Positions 36,106-44,862 of a stretch of 64,000 nucleotides of DNA are shown one piece after another. Within the stretch, counting starts at the first letter, position 1; every line of letters begins with the position of its first letter. Source of the DNA: Fen-1359 sp963710355. GTDB lineage: Bacteria > Planctomycetota > Phycisphaerae > Sedimentisphaerales > Anaerobacaceae. The notes under the pieces are model-generated. The model was given only the letters and a program-made list of their open reading frames with translations, had not been told where the DNA came from and did not search any database. Made by a program: the position numbers and the translations under genes. Location of the stretch: assembly GCA_963710355.1 (NCBI GenBank), contig CAVPZU010000002.1:62001-126000 (forward strand), in the 5' to 3' direction.

Positions 36106-37203
36106 ATGAAAATACTTGATAAATATATCGCGAAAAATTTTTTGACCGGCTATGCAATCGCCTTTGGCGTCCTGATTGGGCTTCGGATTGTTATAGAGCT
36201 TTTCGTCAACCTCGATGAATTCACGGAAAAAACCGGCACCGGAACTGCCGATATCATCAGGAACATCCTCGTATTTTACGGCCTCCGCTCCACACTTTAT
36301 TTCCGGGATTTCGCAGGTATGATTACCGTAATGGCAGCGGCTTTCTCTTTCGGCAAAATGGTCCGCAGCGGCGAACTTATCGCCGTTATGGCCTCAGGCG
36401 TCAGTCTCAAACGAGTCGTCGTCCCTGTAATTATTCTGGCATTACTTTCCACCGCTCTGTTTATCATCGACCAGGAATTTATAATACCGCCTTTAGCCGA
36501 CAGGCTTGTCCGCGGAGAAGACGAACTGGCAGGAAAGGAATTCTACGATGTAAAATTCCTCAACGATGCACAGGGCTCTCTGCTTTTTTCCCCAAGATAC
36601 GATATTAAAACCGAAACACTTAACAATCCAACAATTCTGCTGCGAAAAAGAACACAAAGGACCGGCATCTGGGAAGTGACAGGCTGGCTCTCCGCCCAGC
36701 AGGCCGAATTCAATCCCGCCACAGGCCGCTGGGACTTACTCAATGGTCTCTATGCAGACAAAAAATCACAAAGAGGTCCTGTCCCGATAATATCTTATTC
36801 AAGCGACATCACGCCTCGTGATATTCCTATAAGACGGCAGGCGACATATAAATCCCTGTTAAGCTGGACACAACTGCGAAACCTCGCACAACAGGGCAGC
36901 AAAATCAAGGACCTCGCACAACTGTACGCCCAGATGCAGTCTCATATAACCGACCCGCTTATTAATCTCGTTATGCTTCTTATAAGTCTGCCCATCCTCA
37001 TCTGCCGCGACCCAAAGTCGATGAAATCCGCCATTATCATAAGCTTCGCGGCAACCTCTTTATGTTTTGTCGTTACCTTTATCTGCAAACTGTTCGCAAC
37101 CGAGGTATTCTTCGACAGGATAATACCAGAATTTTGGGTCTGGCTTCCTGTCTTTATCTTCCTGCCCGTCGCAATCATCGAACTGGACTCAATGAAAACT
37201 TAA
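36106..37203 (+). CDS. lptG: LptF/LptG-family LPS export permease
   Basis: 365 residues, the usual length. N-terminal ILDKYIAKNFLTGYAIAFGV, then VMASGVSLKRVVVPVIILAL, a periplasmic domain, and three C-terminal helices (LVMLLISLPILIC, AIIISFAATSLCFVVTFI, FWVWLPVFIFLPVAII). Pairs with the preceding gene as the two membrane subunits of the LptB2FG transporter. 25 bases after it. Confidence 0.86.
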   Translation: MKILDKYIAKNFLTGYAIAFGVLIGLRIVIELFVNLDEFTEKTGTGTADIIRNILVFYGLRSTLYFRDFAGMITVMAAAFSFGKMVRSGELIAVMASGVSLKRVVVPVIILALLSTALFIIDQEFIIPPLADRLVRGEDELAGKEFYDVKFLNDAQGSLLFSPRYDIKTETLNNPTILLRKRTQRTGIWEVTGWLSAQQAEFNPATGRWDLLNGLYADKKSQRGPVPIISYSSDITPRDIPIRRQATYKSLLSWTQLRNLAQQGSKIKDLAQLYAQMQSHITDPLINLVMLLISLPILICRDPKSMKSAIIISFAATSLCFVVTFICKLFATEVFFDRIIPEFWVWLPVFIFLPVAIIELDSMKT

Positions 37204-37209
37204 CTGCAC

Positions 37210-38538
37210 TTAGTCGGGTGTTTCCACTGTTTGCTGTTTTTGCATCACCTCACGAAGTTCGCGGTTTATCCTGACGCTGCACCAGTCCCTGCCGCACATT
37301 GTGCAGTAATCGGCGTTGTCCACATTCTTAGCGCCCGCCCTTTCGCACGCCTCGGCATACATCTTGCGAGCGGTCTGCGGGTCGAGTGACTGCGACAAAT
37401 GACCGGCCCAGTCAAGTTTGCTTCTCGCAATGCTCAATTTCCTGTCGCGTTCAGCAGCCCCTTTTAGGCCGCGAGCGATATCAGCAGCGTGTCCGGCTAT
37501 CCTCGCCGCTACCACTCCCGCCCGCACATCGTCGGCTGTCGGCAGACCCAAATGTTCTCGCGGCGTAACATAACAGAGAAACGATGCCCCGTAAAACGCT
37601 GCCGCCGTTCCGCCAATAGCGCTTGTTATATGGTCGTAACCCGGAGCAATATCCGTCACAATCGGCCCAAGGACATAAAACGGTGCGCCGTCGCAAAGCT
37701 GCTGTTCTATCTCCATATTATACTGTATCTGGTCAAAGGGGATATGCCCGGGGCCTTCGACCATCACCTGACAGCCCTTTTCGCGAGCCCTCTGCACAAG
37801 CTCGCCGAGTGTGCGAAGCTCCGCAAGCTGTGCCTGGTCGGTCGCATCGGCAATTGCCCCAGGCCGCAGGCCGTCCCCGAGTGAAAAGCACACATCAAAT
37901 TGAGCCATAATGTCGCACAAATCATCGAACATCTCATACATCGGATTTTGCTTATTATGGTATATCATCCATTTTGCCAACAATGCCCCGCCCCTGCTTA
38001 CGATGCCGGCAACTCTCGATTTGACAAGCGGCAGGTATTCCTTAAGTACCCCTGCGTGAATCGTAAAAAAGTCAACGCCCTGCTGCGCCTGCTTCGTTAA
38101 ACAATCAAGTATCGTCTTCTCATCCACATCCTCGACAGCCCTTCCCACGATAACCTGATAAATCGGCACCGTCCCGAAGGCAACCGGACAGACCGATAGA
38201 AGTTTCTCACGCGTCTTATCGAGGTCGCCGCCCGTGCTTAAATCCATAATCGCATCGGCGCCGACCTCGATGGCCGCCTTCATTTTCTCAATCTCCTCCT
38301 CCACAGAAGAGCTGACGCTGCTTGTGCCGATATTGGCGTTGACCTTTGTAGAAAGGATTCGTCCAATCCCCATCGGCCTCAAATTCGCCTTCAGATGCAC
38401 TTTATTGGCCGGTATAACAACTCTTCCGGCTGCCACCTCCCTCATAACAAGTTCAGGACTTACCCCCTCCTGTTGTGCCACAAATTTTATCTGCTCTGTC
38501 ATCTTGCCGGCCTTAGCCTGCTGTAATTGCGTCGCCAT
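37210..38538 (-). CDS. thiC: phosphomethylpyrimidine synthase
   Basis: 442 residues. Radical SAM enzyme making HMP-P, the pyrimidine of thiamine, from AIR. The unusual C-terminal cluster motif C-x2-C-x4-C appears as CTMCGRDWC. Substrate-region signatures MVEGPGHIPFDQI and PFYVLGPIVTDIAPGYDH are intact. GGTGGAG lies before the ATG. Expression is under the TPP riboswitch upstream. It converges with lptG, with 6 bases between stops. Confidence 0.96.
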   Translation of the reverse strand: MATQLQQAKAGKMTEQIKFVAQQEGVSPELVMREVAAGRVVIPANKVHLKANLRPMGIGRILSTKVNANIGTSSVSSSVEEEIEKMKAAIEVGADAIMDLSTGGDLDKTREKLLSVCPVAFGTVPIYQVIVGRAVEDVDEKTILDCLTKQAQQGVDFFTIHAGVLKEYLPLVKSRVAGIVSRGGALLAKWMIYHNKQNPMYEMFDDLCDIMAQFDVCFSLGDGLRPGAIADATDQAQLAELRTLGELVQRAREKGCQVMVEGPGHIPFDQIQYNMEIEQQLCDGAPFYVLGPIVTDIAPGYDHITSAIGGTAAAFYGASFLCYVTPREHLGLPTADDVRAGVVAARIAGHAADIARGLKGAAERDRKLSIARSKLDWAGHLSQSLDPQTARKMYAEACERAGAKNVDNADYCTMCGRDWCSVRINRELREVMQKQQTVETPD

Positions 38539-38580
38539 TTTCTTTTACTCCACCTGTGGCGTGGCATAGCCACAAAAAAT

Positions 38581-38614
38581 AAAAAATCGCTCCCGCAGCC
38601 GGAAGCGATTTTTT
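38581..38614 (-). terminator. riboswitch-linked intrinsic terminator before thiC
   Basis: On the minus strand an AATCGCT-TCC arm pairs with GGG-AGCGATT and is followed by a run of T. It lies between the TPP aptamer and the thiC start, so it is the likely expression platform: TPP binding would favour termination. Confidence 0.75.
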
Positions 38615-38649
38615 AAAAATTCCCGAGAAAAATAACTTTGCCAATCACT

Positions 38650-38800
38650 TCCCTACGCAGGCTTATCCGCTCCCCGCTTCTGTCTTCCGACAATAAGACG
38701 CGGGAGCAATTATCCTGATCAGGTTCAAAGGGTCTAATCTCAGACTCGCCTTAGCGTCCGCCGCAGGCGGACAACAGCGGAGGCGAATCACCCCTATAAA
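38650..38800 (-). promoter_or_regulatory. TPP riboswitch (thiC)
   Basis: The minus strand reads AGGGGTG, then CTGAGA, ACCC, GAACCTGATCAGGATAA and finally GCGTAGGGAAGTG, the conserved order of the THI element. Two arms are longer than usual: P3 carries a perfect GTCCGCC/GGCGGAC hairpin, and between GGATAA and GCGTAGGG there is an extra hairpin (GCTCCCGC pairing with GCGGGGAGC). Controls thiC through the terminator at 38581-38614. Confidence 0.92.
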
Positions 38801-38986
38801 CTTGGGTTATTATATCTTACAAAAACAATCGTTGTCAAATAAATAAAGTCAGTCAGAGAATCGGCTGAACCGCAGAAAAAATTTCCTTGTTCGCCTCTAA
38901 ATCCTTTATTGCGGCTTGTAATGGAAGGATTTTATTATTAAAATGCAGCGGCTCTGCAGATTTTTGTTAAAAAATTGTAAAAAAAT

Positions 38987-40207
38987 ATGATATTACCTAT
39001 AAGAACAAATATCCGGCCTCAGCGAACGCCTTATGCAAACTATGCGCTCATTTTCGCTAACGCAATTATTTTTCTTATAACTTACAGCTCTCATACATCC
39101 TGGGCGCTTCACGAAGGCACTTTCGTAAAGGTGCAGGAAGTCCTTCGCAACTGGGCAGATGGCTTTATGCTGCAACCGACCCATTGGGCCTGGTATCAGT
39201 TCATTACTTACGCATTCCTGCACGGCGGGTGGTTGCACATCGTCGGTAATATGTATTTTCTGTATCTGTTCGGCAATAATGTCTGCGACAAGCTCGGAAC
39301 AACTAAATATTTGCTGCTGTATTTTGCGGGCGCCGTTTTTGCCGCATTAGGCCAAATCGGTTTAGCCTCACTATACAGCCCTCATACCGCCGGCGCCCCT
39401 CTCCTCGGTGCAAGCGGCGCCATCGCCACTGTCACCGGAGCATATTTAGTCTTGTTTCCGCAAACATATATAACCGTCCTGTACTGGTTCTTTTTCTTTG
39501 GCACTTTCGATATCCCCGCGCTGTATTTTATCCTCATCAAGCTCATTCTTCTCGACAATATAATCGAAACATATACCTCTAATATAGCCTATGAGGCACA
39601 CCTGGCAGGCTATGCATTCGGGATAGCTGTGGCACTGGTGTTTCTGGCAGCCGGCCTTGTACAGTCAAGCGGGTTTGACCTGCTTGCTATGCTAAAACAG
39701 TGGAATCGCCGCCGAAAATTCCGCGACGTCGTTGCGACAGGCTACGACCCCTTTAATGCCACTTCGGTCAGAAAGAAAATTGACGCCAGGGAAGTGGCGA
39801 AAGAAGCCGACTCAGAAGACGCTGACCCAAAAATTATGGAACTCCGCAGCGAAATCAACAGCCGAATCGTTGAAAAAAACCTCCCTGCCGCTGCCCGGCT
39901 CTACCTCGAACTGATGAAAATCGACGATACCCAGATGCTCCCCCAGCAGCACCTGCTCGATATCGCCAACCAGCTTGCCAGCGAAGGCAAACACGAGCAG
40001 GCAGCCGCAGCTTATGAAAAATTCACAAACCATTACAGCAGCTACGAATATATCGGCCAGGTCCAGCTTATGCTCGGCCTGCTTTACAGCAGATACCTCA
40101 ACAAGACCGAATCCGCCGTTCACCTGCTGCAACTGGCAGAAAAAAATCTGGCAGACCCCGTCCAGCTTCAAATGTGCAAAGATGAGCTCGAAAAACTGCA
40201 CAACTGA
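38987..40207 (+). CDS. rhomboid intramembrane serine protease with C-terminal TPR-like region
   Basis: 406 residues. The membrane part (about 15-225) has the catalytic Ser in GASGAIATVTGAY and the His in YEAHLAGYAFG; HGGWLHIVGNMYFLYLFG is the usual oxyanion-side helix. Residues ~285-400 form tetratricopeptide-like helices (AAARLYLELMKID, KHEQAAAAYEKF), probably for partner binding. Substrate unknown. The start has no strong SD. Confidence 0.9.
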   Translation: MILPIRTNIRPQRTPYANYALIFANAIIFLITYSSHTSWALHEGTFVKVQEVLRNWADGFMLQPTHWAWYQFITYAFLHGGWLHIVGNMYFLYLFGNNVCDKLGTTKYLLLYFAGAVFAALGQIGLASLYSPHTAGAPLLGASGAIATVTGAYLVLFPQTYITVLYWFFFFGTFDIPALYFILIKLILLDNIIETYTSNIAYEAHLAGYAFGIAVALVFLAAGLVQSSGFDLLAMLKQWNRRRKFRDVVATGYDPFNATSVRKKIDAREVAKEADSEDADPKIMELRSEINSRIVEKNLPAAARLYLELMKIDDTQMLPQQHLLDIANQLASEGKHEQAAAAYEKFTNHYSSYEYIGQVQLMLGLLYSRYLNKTESAVHLLQLAEKNLADPVQLQMCKDELEKLHN

Positions 40208-40335
40208 TATTCAATACAGCCTGCTCAAATTTTTTGAAACAATAAAAGTTGACAACAGTCGATTCCGCTGGTATCTTTTACCCGTTAATGTTTTTTGTAA
40301 GGAAACAAAAATTTCTTCTTTTAGGGAGATACAAA

Positions 40336-41553
40336 ATGGTTCGCTACATCTCCATTATTATGATTTTTCTAATCTGTCTTACGTTGACTACTACGGTCGC
40401 CCAGGAAACCGCCGTCACCTCGCCGAATAAACCGACCCAATCTGTTGTCGTGGGCCAACCCGACACCATGCAAGCACCCTCTTTCCCGTATGTTGCCCAG
40501 ATTATCGGCGATAATGTCCAGGTTCGCTCCGGGCCGGGCACAAACTACTATGTCTGCGGCAAATTAAACAAAAACGACATAGTCCGTGTTGTCTCGCAGA
40601 AAGCCAGTTGGTGCTGCATATCACCTCCGCCCGGCTGCTTCTCCTGGATTGCAAAACAATACGTTAAAATCGACTCCAACGACCCGGCTAACGGCACTGT
40701 CACCAACGAAAACGTCAACGTCAGGGCAGGTAATGCAGATGGTAGTCCTCTGCATTCCTCAATAGTGCAGGGCATACTAAACAAAGACGACAAAGTAAAG
40801 CTGATGGGCGAAGAGCAAAGCGATTACTACAAAATCTATCCGCCGTCATTTGCTTATGTCTGGGTAAGCACAGAATTCATCAAACCGCTCGGCTCCGATG
40901 TCAGTAGTATCCAACCGACCGTTCTCAGCGCAGCAGAAAGCAACAGCCCTGCCGAAGCAAGGTATCTGCAGCAGTATTATGCCCTCGAAAAACTCGTAAA
41001 GGCTGAATCCGAAAAACCGCTTGGTGAACAGAATTTCGCAAAAGTAAAACAGGCGATATCTTTCCTCGCTGAAAACAAAGACGCCGCCAAGGCCGCCCGT
41101 TATGCCCAATATACATTAAAACGCATCGAAGGCTTTGAACTGGCCGTTAAGGTCAACAAAGAGTGGCAGGCCCAGGAAAAGCAGCTGCAGCAGACAAAGG
41201 AAACCATCCAAAAGGCAGCAGAGGCCAGAAGGGCCGAGCTGCCGAGTCTCGGTAAATTCGCCGCCATCGGCAGATTCCGCATCTCTGCCATTTACGGAGA
41301 GGAACCGCAGTTAAAGCACTATCAGATTCTCGATTCTGCGGGGAATATCGTCTGCTACGCACTGCCCGAAGGCAATGCCAAACAAATTGACTTAAACAAA
41401 TATATGAATAAAAAGGTAGGCCTGGTCGGCTCAATAGAACCGCATCTGGAAACGTCCGGCGCCCTCGTAAAATTTACCGAAATTGTCGAGTGGAATAAAG
41501 TAAATCCAAAAAACCGATTCGATTTCCTAATCAATTCGGTATTCTATAAATAG
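40336..41553 (+). CDS. secreted protein with two bacterial SH3 domains
   Basis: 405 residues from the ATG at 40336, chosen for GGGAG upstream and for the signal peptide YISIIMIFLICLTLTTTVAQ that then sits at the N-terminus. Two SH3b domains follow: NVQVRSGPGTNYYVCGKL and NVNVRAGNADGSPLHSSIV. Next is a coiled-coil-like helix (AKVKQAISFLAENKDAAKAA to AEARRAELP) and a C-terminal beta domain (GRFRISAIYGEEPQLKHYQI). SH3b domains often bind cell-wall material, so a periplasmic envelope role is likely. Confidence 0.82.
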   Translation: MVRYISIIMIFLICLTLTTTVAQETAVTSPNKPTQSVVVGQPDTMQAPSFPYVAQIIGDNVQVRSGPGTNYYVCGKLNKNDIVRVVSQKASWCCISPPPGCFSWIAKQYVKIDSNDPANGTVTNENVNVRAGNADGSPLHSSIVQGILNKDDKVKLMGEEQSDYYKIYPPSFAYVWVSTEFIKPLGSDVSSIQPTVLSAAESNSPAEARYLQQYYALEKLVKAESEKPLGEQNFAKVKQAISFLAENKDAAKAARYAQYTLKRIEGFELAVKVNKEWQAQEKQLQQTKETIQKAAEARRAELPSLGKFAAIGRFRISAIYGEEPQLKHYQILDSAGNIVCYALPEGNAKQIDLNKYMNKKVGLVGSIEPHLETSGALVKFTEIVEWNKVNPKNRFDFLINSVFYK

Positions 41554-41555
41554 TT

Positions 41556-41583
41556 AACCCCGCGTTTCACGCGGGGTTTTTTA
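41556..41583 (+). terminator. intrinsic terminator after the SH3 gene
   Basis: AACCCCGCGT and ACGCGGGGTT form a 10-base stem with a 3-base loop, followed by TTTTT. About 30 bases further (41597-41646) a second GC-rich structure (ACCCC..GGGGT with inner CCGCC..GGCGG) is also followed by a T-run and may be a back-up. Confidence 0.85.
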
Positions 41584-41648
41584 TAAATTGTTTAGCCCCT
41601 ACCCCGGAGTTTATCCGCCTTCTCTTGGCGGGGTGGGGTTTTTGTTTT

Positions 41649-42239
41649 TTATTTTTTGTTGTCTATTGAAGAAATGATTTTCCAGCCTGTCGGCAGCAGC
41701 CACGCCGCTAATGCAATCTTGATAAATTCGCCCGGAATGAACGGATACAGGCCGACTGCTAAAATCTTTTGTATGCCCGCACCCCTCATAACAAAAGCAA
41801 GCCAGGTCAAACCAAAGGCATAAATAACAATTTCGCCTGCCGCCATCGCCGCCACCGTTGTCACAATCTTCCTGCCCCACCCCCTCTCCACCAAAAAACC
41901 CACAAGGTATGCAGCAGCAAGGAAGCCGATAATATAACCGCCCGTAGACCCCAAAAGTGCGGGCAGACCCGCCTTAAACTGTGCAAAGACAGGAAGCCCC
42001 GCAAGCCCTTCGCAAATATACGCCAAAACCGCCAGCGCTGCCCTCCTGCTGCCGAGCGAAGCTGCCAGCAGCAGAACCGCAAATGTCTGACCAGTAGCCG
42101 GCACAGGCCAGCCGAAAGCAACCTGCGCACTTATCGCAATCAGCAGGGAACCGCCAAAAATCAGAGCCGCCTCATACACAATGGCAAATCTTTTCCCTGC
42201 CGGCCTGAAACAATCCGCAAAGGTCAAATTTGACAACAT
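41649..42239 (-). CDS. bioY: biotin transporter, BioY family
   Basis: 196 residues and six helices. VALGWPVPATGQTFAVLLLA-like (AFGWPVPATGQTFAVLLLAA) and the GSTGGYIIGFLAAAYLVGFL motif are diagnostic. S-component of an ECF biotin uptake system; no EcfA/EcfT genes are adjacent. No BirA box was found upstream, where a MITE-like repeat begins 28 bases from the start codon. Confidence 0.93.
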   Translation of the reverse strand: MLSNLTFADCFRPAGKRFAIVYEAALIFGGSLLIAISAQVAFGWPVPATGQTFAVLLLAASLGSRRAALAVLAYICEGLAGLPVFAQFKAGLPALLGSTGGYIIGFLAAAYLVGFLVERGWGRKIVTTVAAMAAGEIVIYAFGLTWLAFVMRGAGIQKILAVGLYPFIPGEFIKIALAAWLLPTGWKIISSIDNKK

Positions 42240-42267
42240 AATAACTCCAGAACAAATGTTTTCAGAT

Positions 42268-42398
42268 TGCTCTGTAGAAAACGTGCGTTTTGTTTTCTGT
42301 CATTCCCGCGCAAGCGGGAATCCATGCTTGATTTTTTTGTTTCTGGATACCTGCTTTCGCAGGTATGACAAATAAATTGGTTGCTTTTCTACAGAGCA
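42268..42398. repeat. MITE-like element, 131 bp, with internal hairpins
   Basis: Perfect 14-base terminal inverted repeats TGCTCTGTAGAAAA (42268-42281 and complement 42385-42398). Inside are two hairpin motifs in opposite orientation, GTCATTCCCGCGCAAGCGGG (from 42299) and the near-complement ending at ~42369 (CTGCTTTCGCAGGTATGAC). No coding capacity. Thirteen bases of the terminal repeat recur at 48418-48430, so this is not a single-copy structure. Confidence 0.7.
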
Positions 42399-42410
42399 TT
42401 TTTAGATTTA

Positions 42411-43319
42411 GAGCCTCTAACAAAACCTCAAGGATTGATACTGGTATAGCCGATGAAAACAATGGTTGAAAAACTTATGAAAACCCTTAGTCATAGAGGA
42501 CTTATTAATGGCCAAGCCATTGTTACCCGACGAATTATGGGAAATCATCGAACCAGTTTTGCCCAAACTACCGTCTCGTCCCAAGGGGGGCAGGCCACCT
42601 GTGAGCAACCGGAAAGCTCTGACAGGGATTCTTTTTGTGCTCAAGACCGGTATCGGTTGGGAATATCTTCCATTGGAGATGGGATGTGGTTCCGGGATGA
42701 CCTGCTGGCGTCGGCTTCGCGACTGGCACAAAGCAGGCATCTGGGACAAAATACACCATATCTTGCTCAACAAACTTCGCCACGCAGACCAAATCGATTT
42801 TTCACGGGCGGTAGTAGATTCGTCTTCAGTTCGTGCTGTTTTTGGGGGGCGAAAACAGGCCCAAATCCCACGGATAGGCGAAAAATGGGTTCGAAGCATC
42901 ATGTCATCACCGACGCCGAAGGAGTCCCGCTCGCAGTCCAATTGACCGGCGCAAACCGACATGATGTCACACAACTGCTGCCTCTGGTGAAAGCCATTCC
43001 TCCTATCGCGGGAAAGGTAGGTCGACCTCGCTGTAAACCCGATTGTGTTCACGGAGATCGAGGCTACGATTCCGAACCGCACCGTAAAGAAATTCGTCAG
43101 AAAGGAATTGAGCCTGTATTGGCCAAACGCCGAACTAAAAACGGCAGCGGTTTGGGTGTCTTTCGCTGGGTGGTCGAACGCACACTGTCGTGGCTGCATC
43201 AATTCCGACGGTTGCGGGTTCGCTATGAACGCCGAGCAGATATCCATGAGGCTCTGCTCGAAATTGGTTGTATTGTTATCTGTCATAACACATTACAAAA
43301 CAAGTTTTGTTAGAGGCTC
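42411..43319 (+). mobile_element. IS5-family (IS427-like) insertion sequence
   Basis: 909 bases with inverted ends GAGCCTCTAACAAAAC / GTTTTGTTAGAGGCTC and flanked by TTA on both sides (42408-42410, 43320-43322), the TNA-type target duplication expected for this family. Encodes one transposase in two frames. Inserted exactly at the ahcY stop codon. Confidence 0.88.
42508..43313 (+). CDS. IS5-family transposase, two overlapping frames (DDE)
   Basis: The first frame (42508-42945) begins MAKPLLPDELWEIIEPVLP, with TGIGWEYLPLEMG and VDSSSVRAVFGG including the first catalytic Asp. The product then needs a -1 shift at T5G6 (42839-42849) to reach AKTGPNPTDRRKMGSKHHVI, the second Asp in HGDRGYDS and the final Glu region FRWVVERTLSWLHQFRRL, ending at 43313. 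Two-frame organisation with a homopolymer slip is common in this IS group, so the shift may be programmed; a sequencing indel is the alternative. Confidence 0.85.
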
Positions 43320-44768
43320 TTAGTATCGATAATGTTCCGGCTTATAAGGCCCATCCACAGGCACGCCGAGATACTGTGCCTGTTTCGGCATAAGCTTTGT
43401 AAGCTGGACACCGATTCTTTCGAGATGCAGCCTTGCCACCTCTTCATCGAGCTTTTTCGGCAGCGTATATACCTTTGGCTCAAGTTTTTCTGAAACCAGC
43501 ATAATCTGGGCAAGACACTGGTTTGTGAAACTGCTGCTCATAACAAAACTCGGATGGCCGGTCGCACAACCCAGATTGACCAGCCGACCCTCCGCCAGAA
43601 CAATTATCGACCTGCCCGATTTAAGCGTCCATTTATCCACCTGCGGCTTAATCTGTTCACGTTTGCACTGTCGGCAGGCTCTCAAGATAACTTATCTCAA
43701 TTTCGCTGTCGAAGTGCCCTATGTTGCACACAATTGCCTCATTTTTCATCCGCTCCATATGGCTGCCTCGAATGACATCACAGCAGCCTGTAGCCGTCAC
43801 AAAAATATCACTGACAGCGCCGCCTGCTCCATTGTAACAACCTGAAAGCCCTCCATCGCTGCCTGCAGGGCGCAAATCGGGTCAACCTCGGTAATCAAAA
43901 CCCTCGCTCCAAAGCCCCTCATCGATTGCGCACAGCCCTTGCCCACCTCGCCGTATCCGCAGACCACTACGCACTTTCCCGCCACCATAACTCCTGTCGC
44001 CCTTTTTATGCCGTCGGCCAGAGACTCCCTGCAGCCATAAAGATTATCAAACTTCGATTTTGTGACCGAGTCATTTACGTTAATGGCTGGAAACTGCAAT
44101 TCGCCGGCCTGCTGCATCTGATAAAGCCGGTGAACGCCTGTCGTCGTCTCCTCCGAAACGCCACGCAAATTTGCGGCAATCTGCGTCCACTTCTTAGGGT
44201 TATTGGTAAGGCTTTTGTGAAGCCTTTCCATAATTATCCGCATCTCCTTATTTTCGTATTGCTTATCCAGAAGCGAGGGGTCTTTTTCAACCTTTGCACC
44301 CTGCACAACAAACAATGTTGCATCGCCCCCGTCATCAACGATTGTATCGGGTCCTGAACCATCAGGCCAGGTAAGGGCCTGCTCGGTGCACCACCAGTAA
44401 TCTTCGAGGGTCTCTGCCTTCCAGGCAAAGACCGCCGCCGAACCTGCCTTCGCAATCGCCGCCGCTGCATGGTCCTGAGTCGAAAAAATATTGCACGACG
44501 CCCAGCGTATATCGGCGCCAAGAATCCTCAGAGTCTCTATCAGCATCGCCGTCTGAATCGTCATATGCAGGCTGCCGGCAATTTTCACGCCCGCAAGCGG
44601 CTTCTTCGGACCATATCTTTCCCGTATCGCCATAAGACCGGGCATCTCATTTTCCGCCAGTTTCATTTCTTTGCGGCCCCAACCGGCCAGCTTAATATCA
44701 GCCACCTTATAAGGCAAGGCCGGTTCCAGCTTCGGTACACCTCTCTTCGCATCTTTTACTGTTTCCAT
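43320..44768 (-). CDS. ahcY: adenosylhomocysteinase (two frameshifts)
   Basis: Hydrolyses S-adenosylhomocysteine to homocysteine and adenosine with NAD. Three frames join: 44768 to ~43817 (substrate motifs, VCGYGEVGKGCAQ NAD site); then DIFVTATGCCDV, NEAIVCNIGHFDSEIE to ~43671; then EQIKPQVDKWTLKSGRSI to the normal end GPYKPEHYRY. A base is missing in GGCGGCGC near 43817 and an extra A lies near 43671. Restored length ~483 residues is right for the family. I prefer the ATG at 44768 (AGAGG upstream) to the one at 44810. Its stop codon TAA is one copy of the IS target duplication. Confidence 0.88.
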
Positions 44769-44862
44769 AGGGCCTCTAAAAAAATTATCCTTAAATGTTT
44801 TTTTGCTCAATGCTAATCAGCTTCAGTATAGAAAAATATCGACTTTTTATCAACAATTTCTT

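Noticed and set aside
41597..41646. bioY terminator
   Set aside because: On the minus strand the GC-rich structure has no following T-run; the T-run is on the plus strand, so it serves the SH3 gene if anything.
42453..42945. Separate genes for the two transposase frames
   Set aside because: Both frames together make one DDE transposase; the early part of the longer frame (before ~42844) does not resemble transposase sequence.
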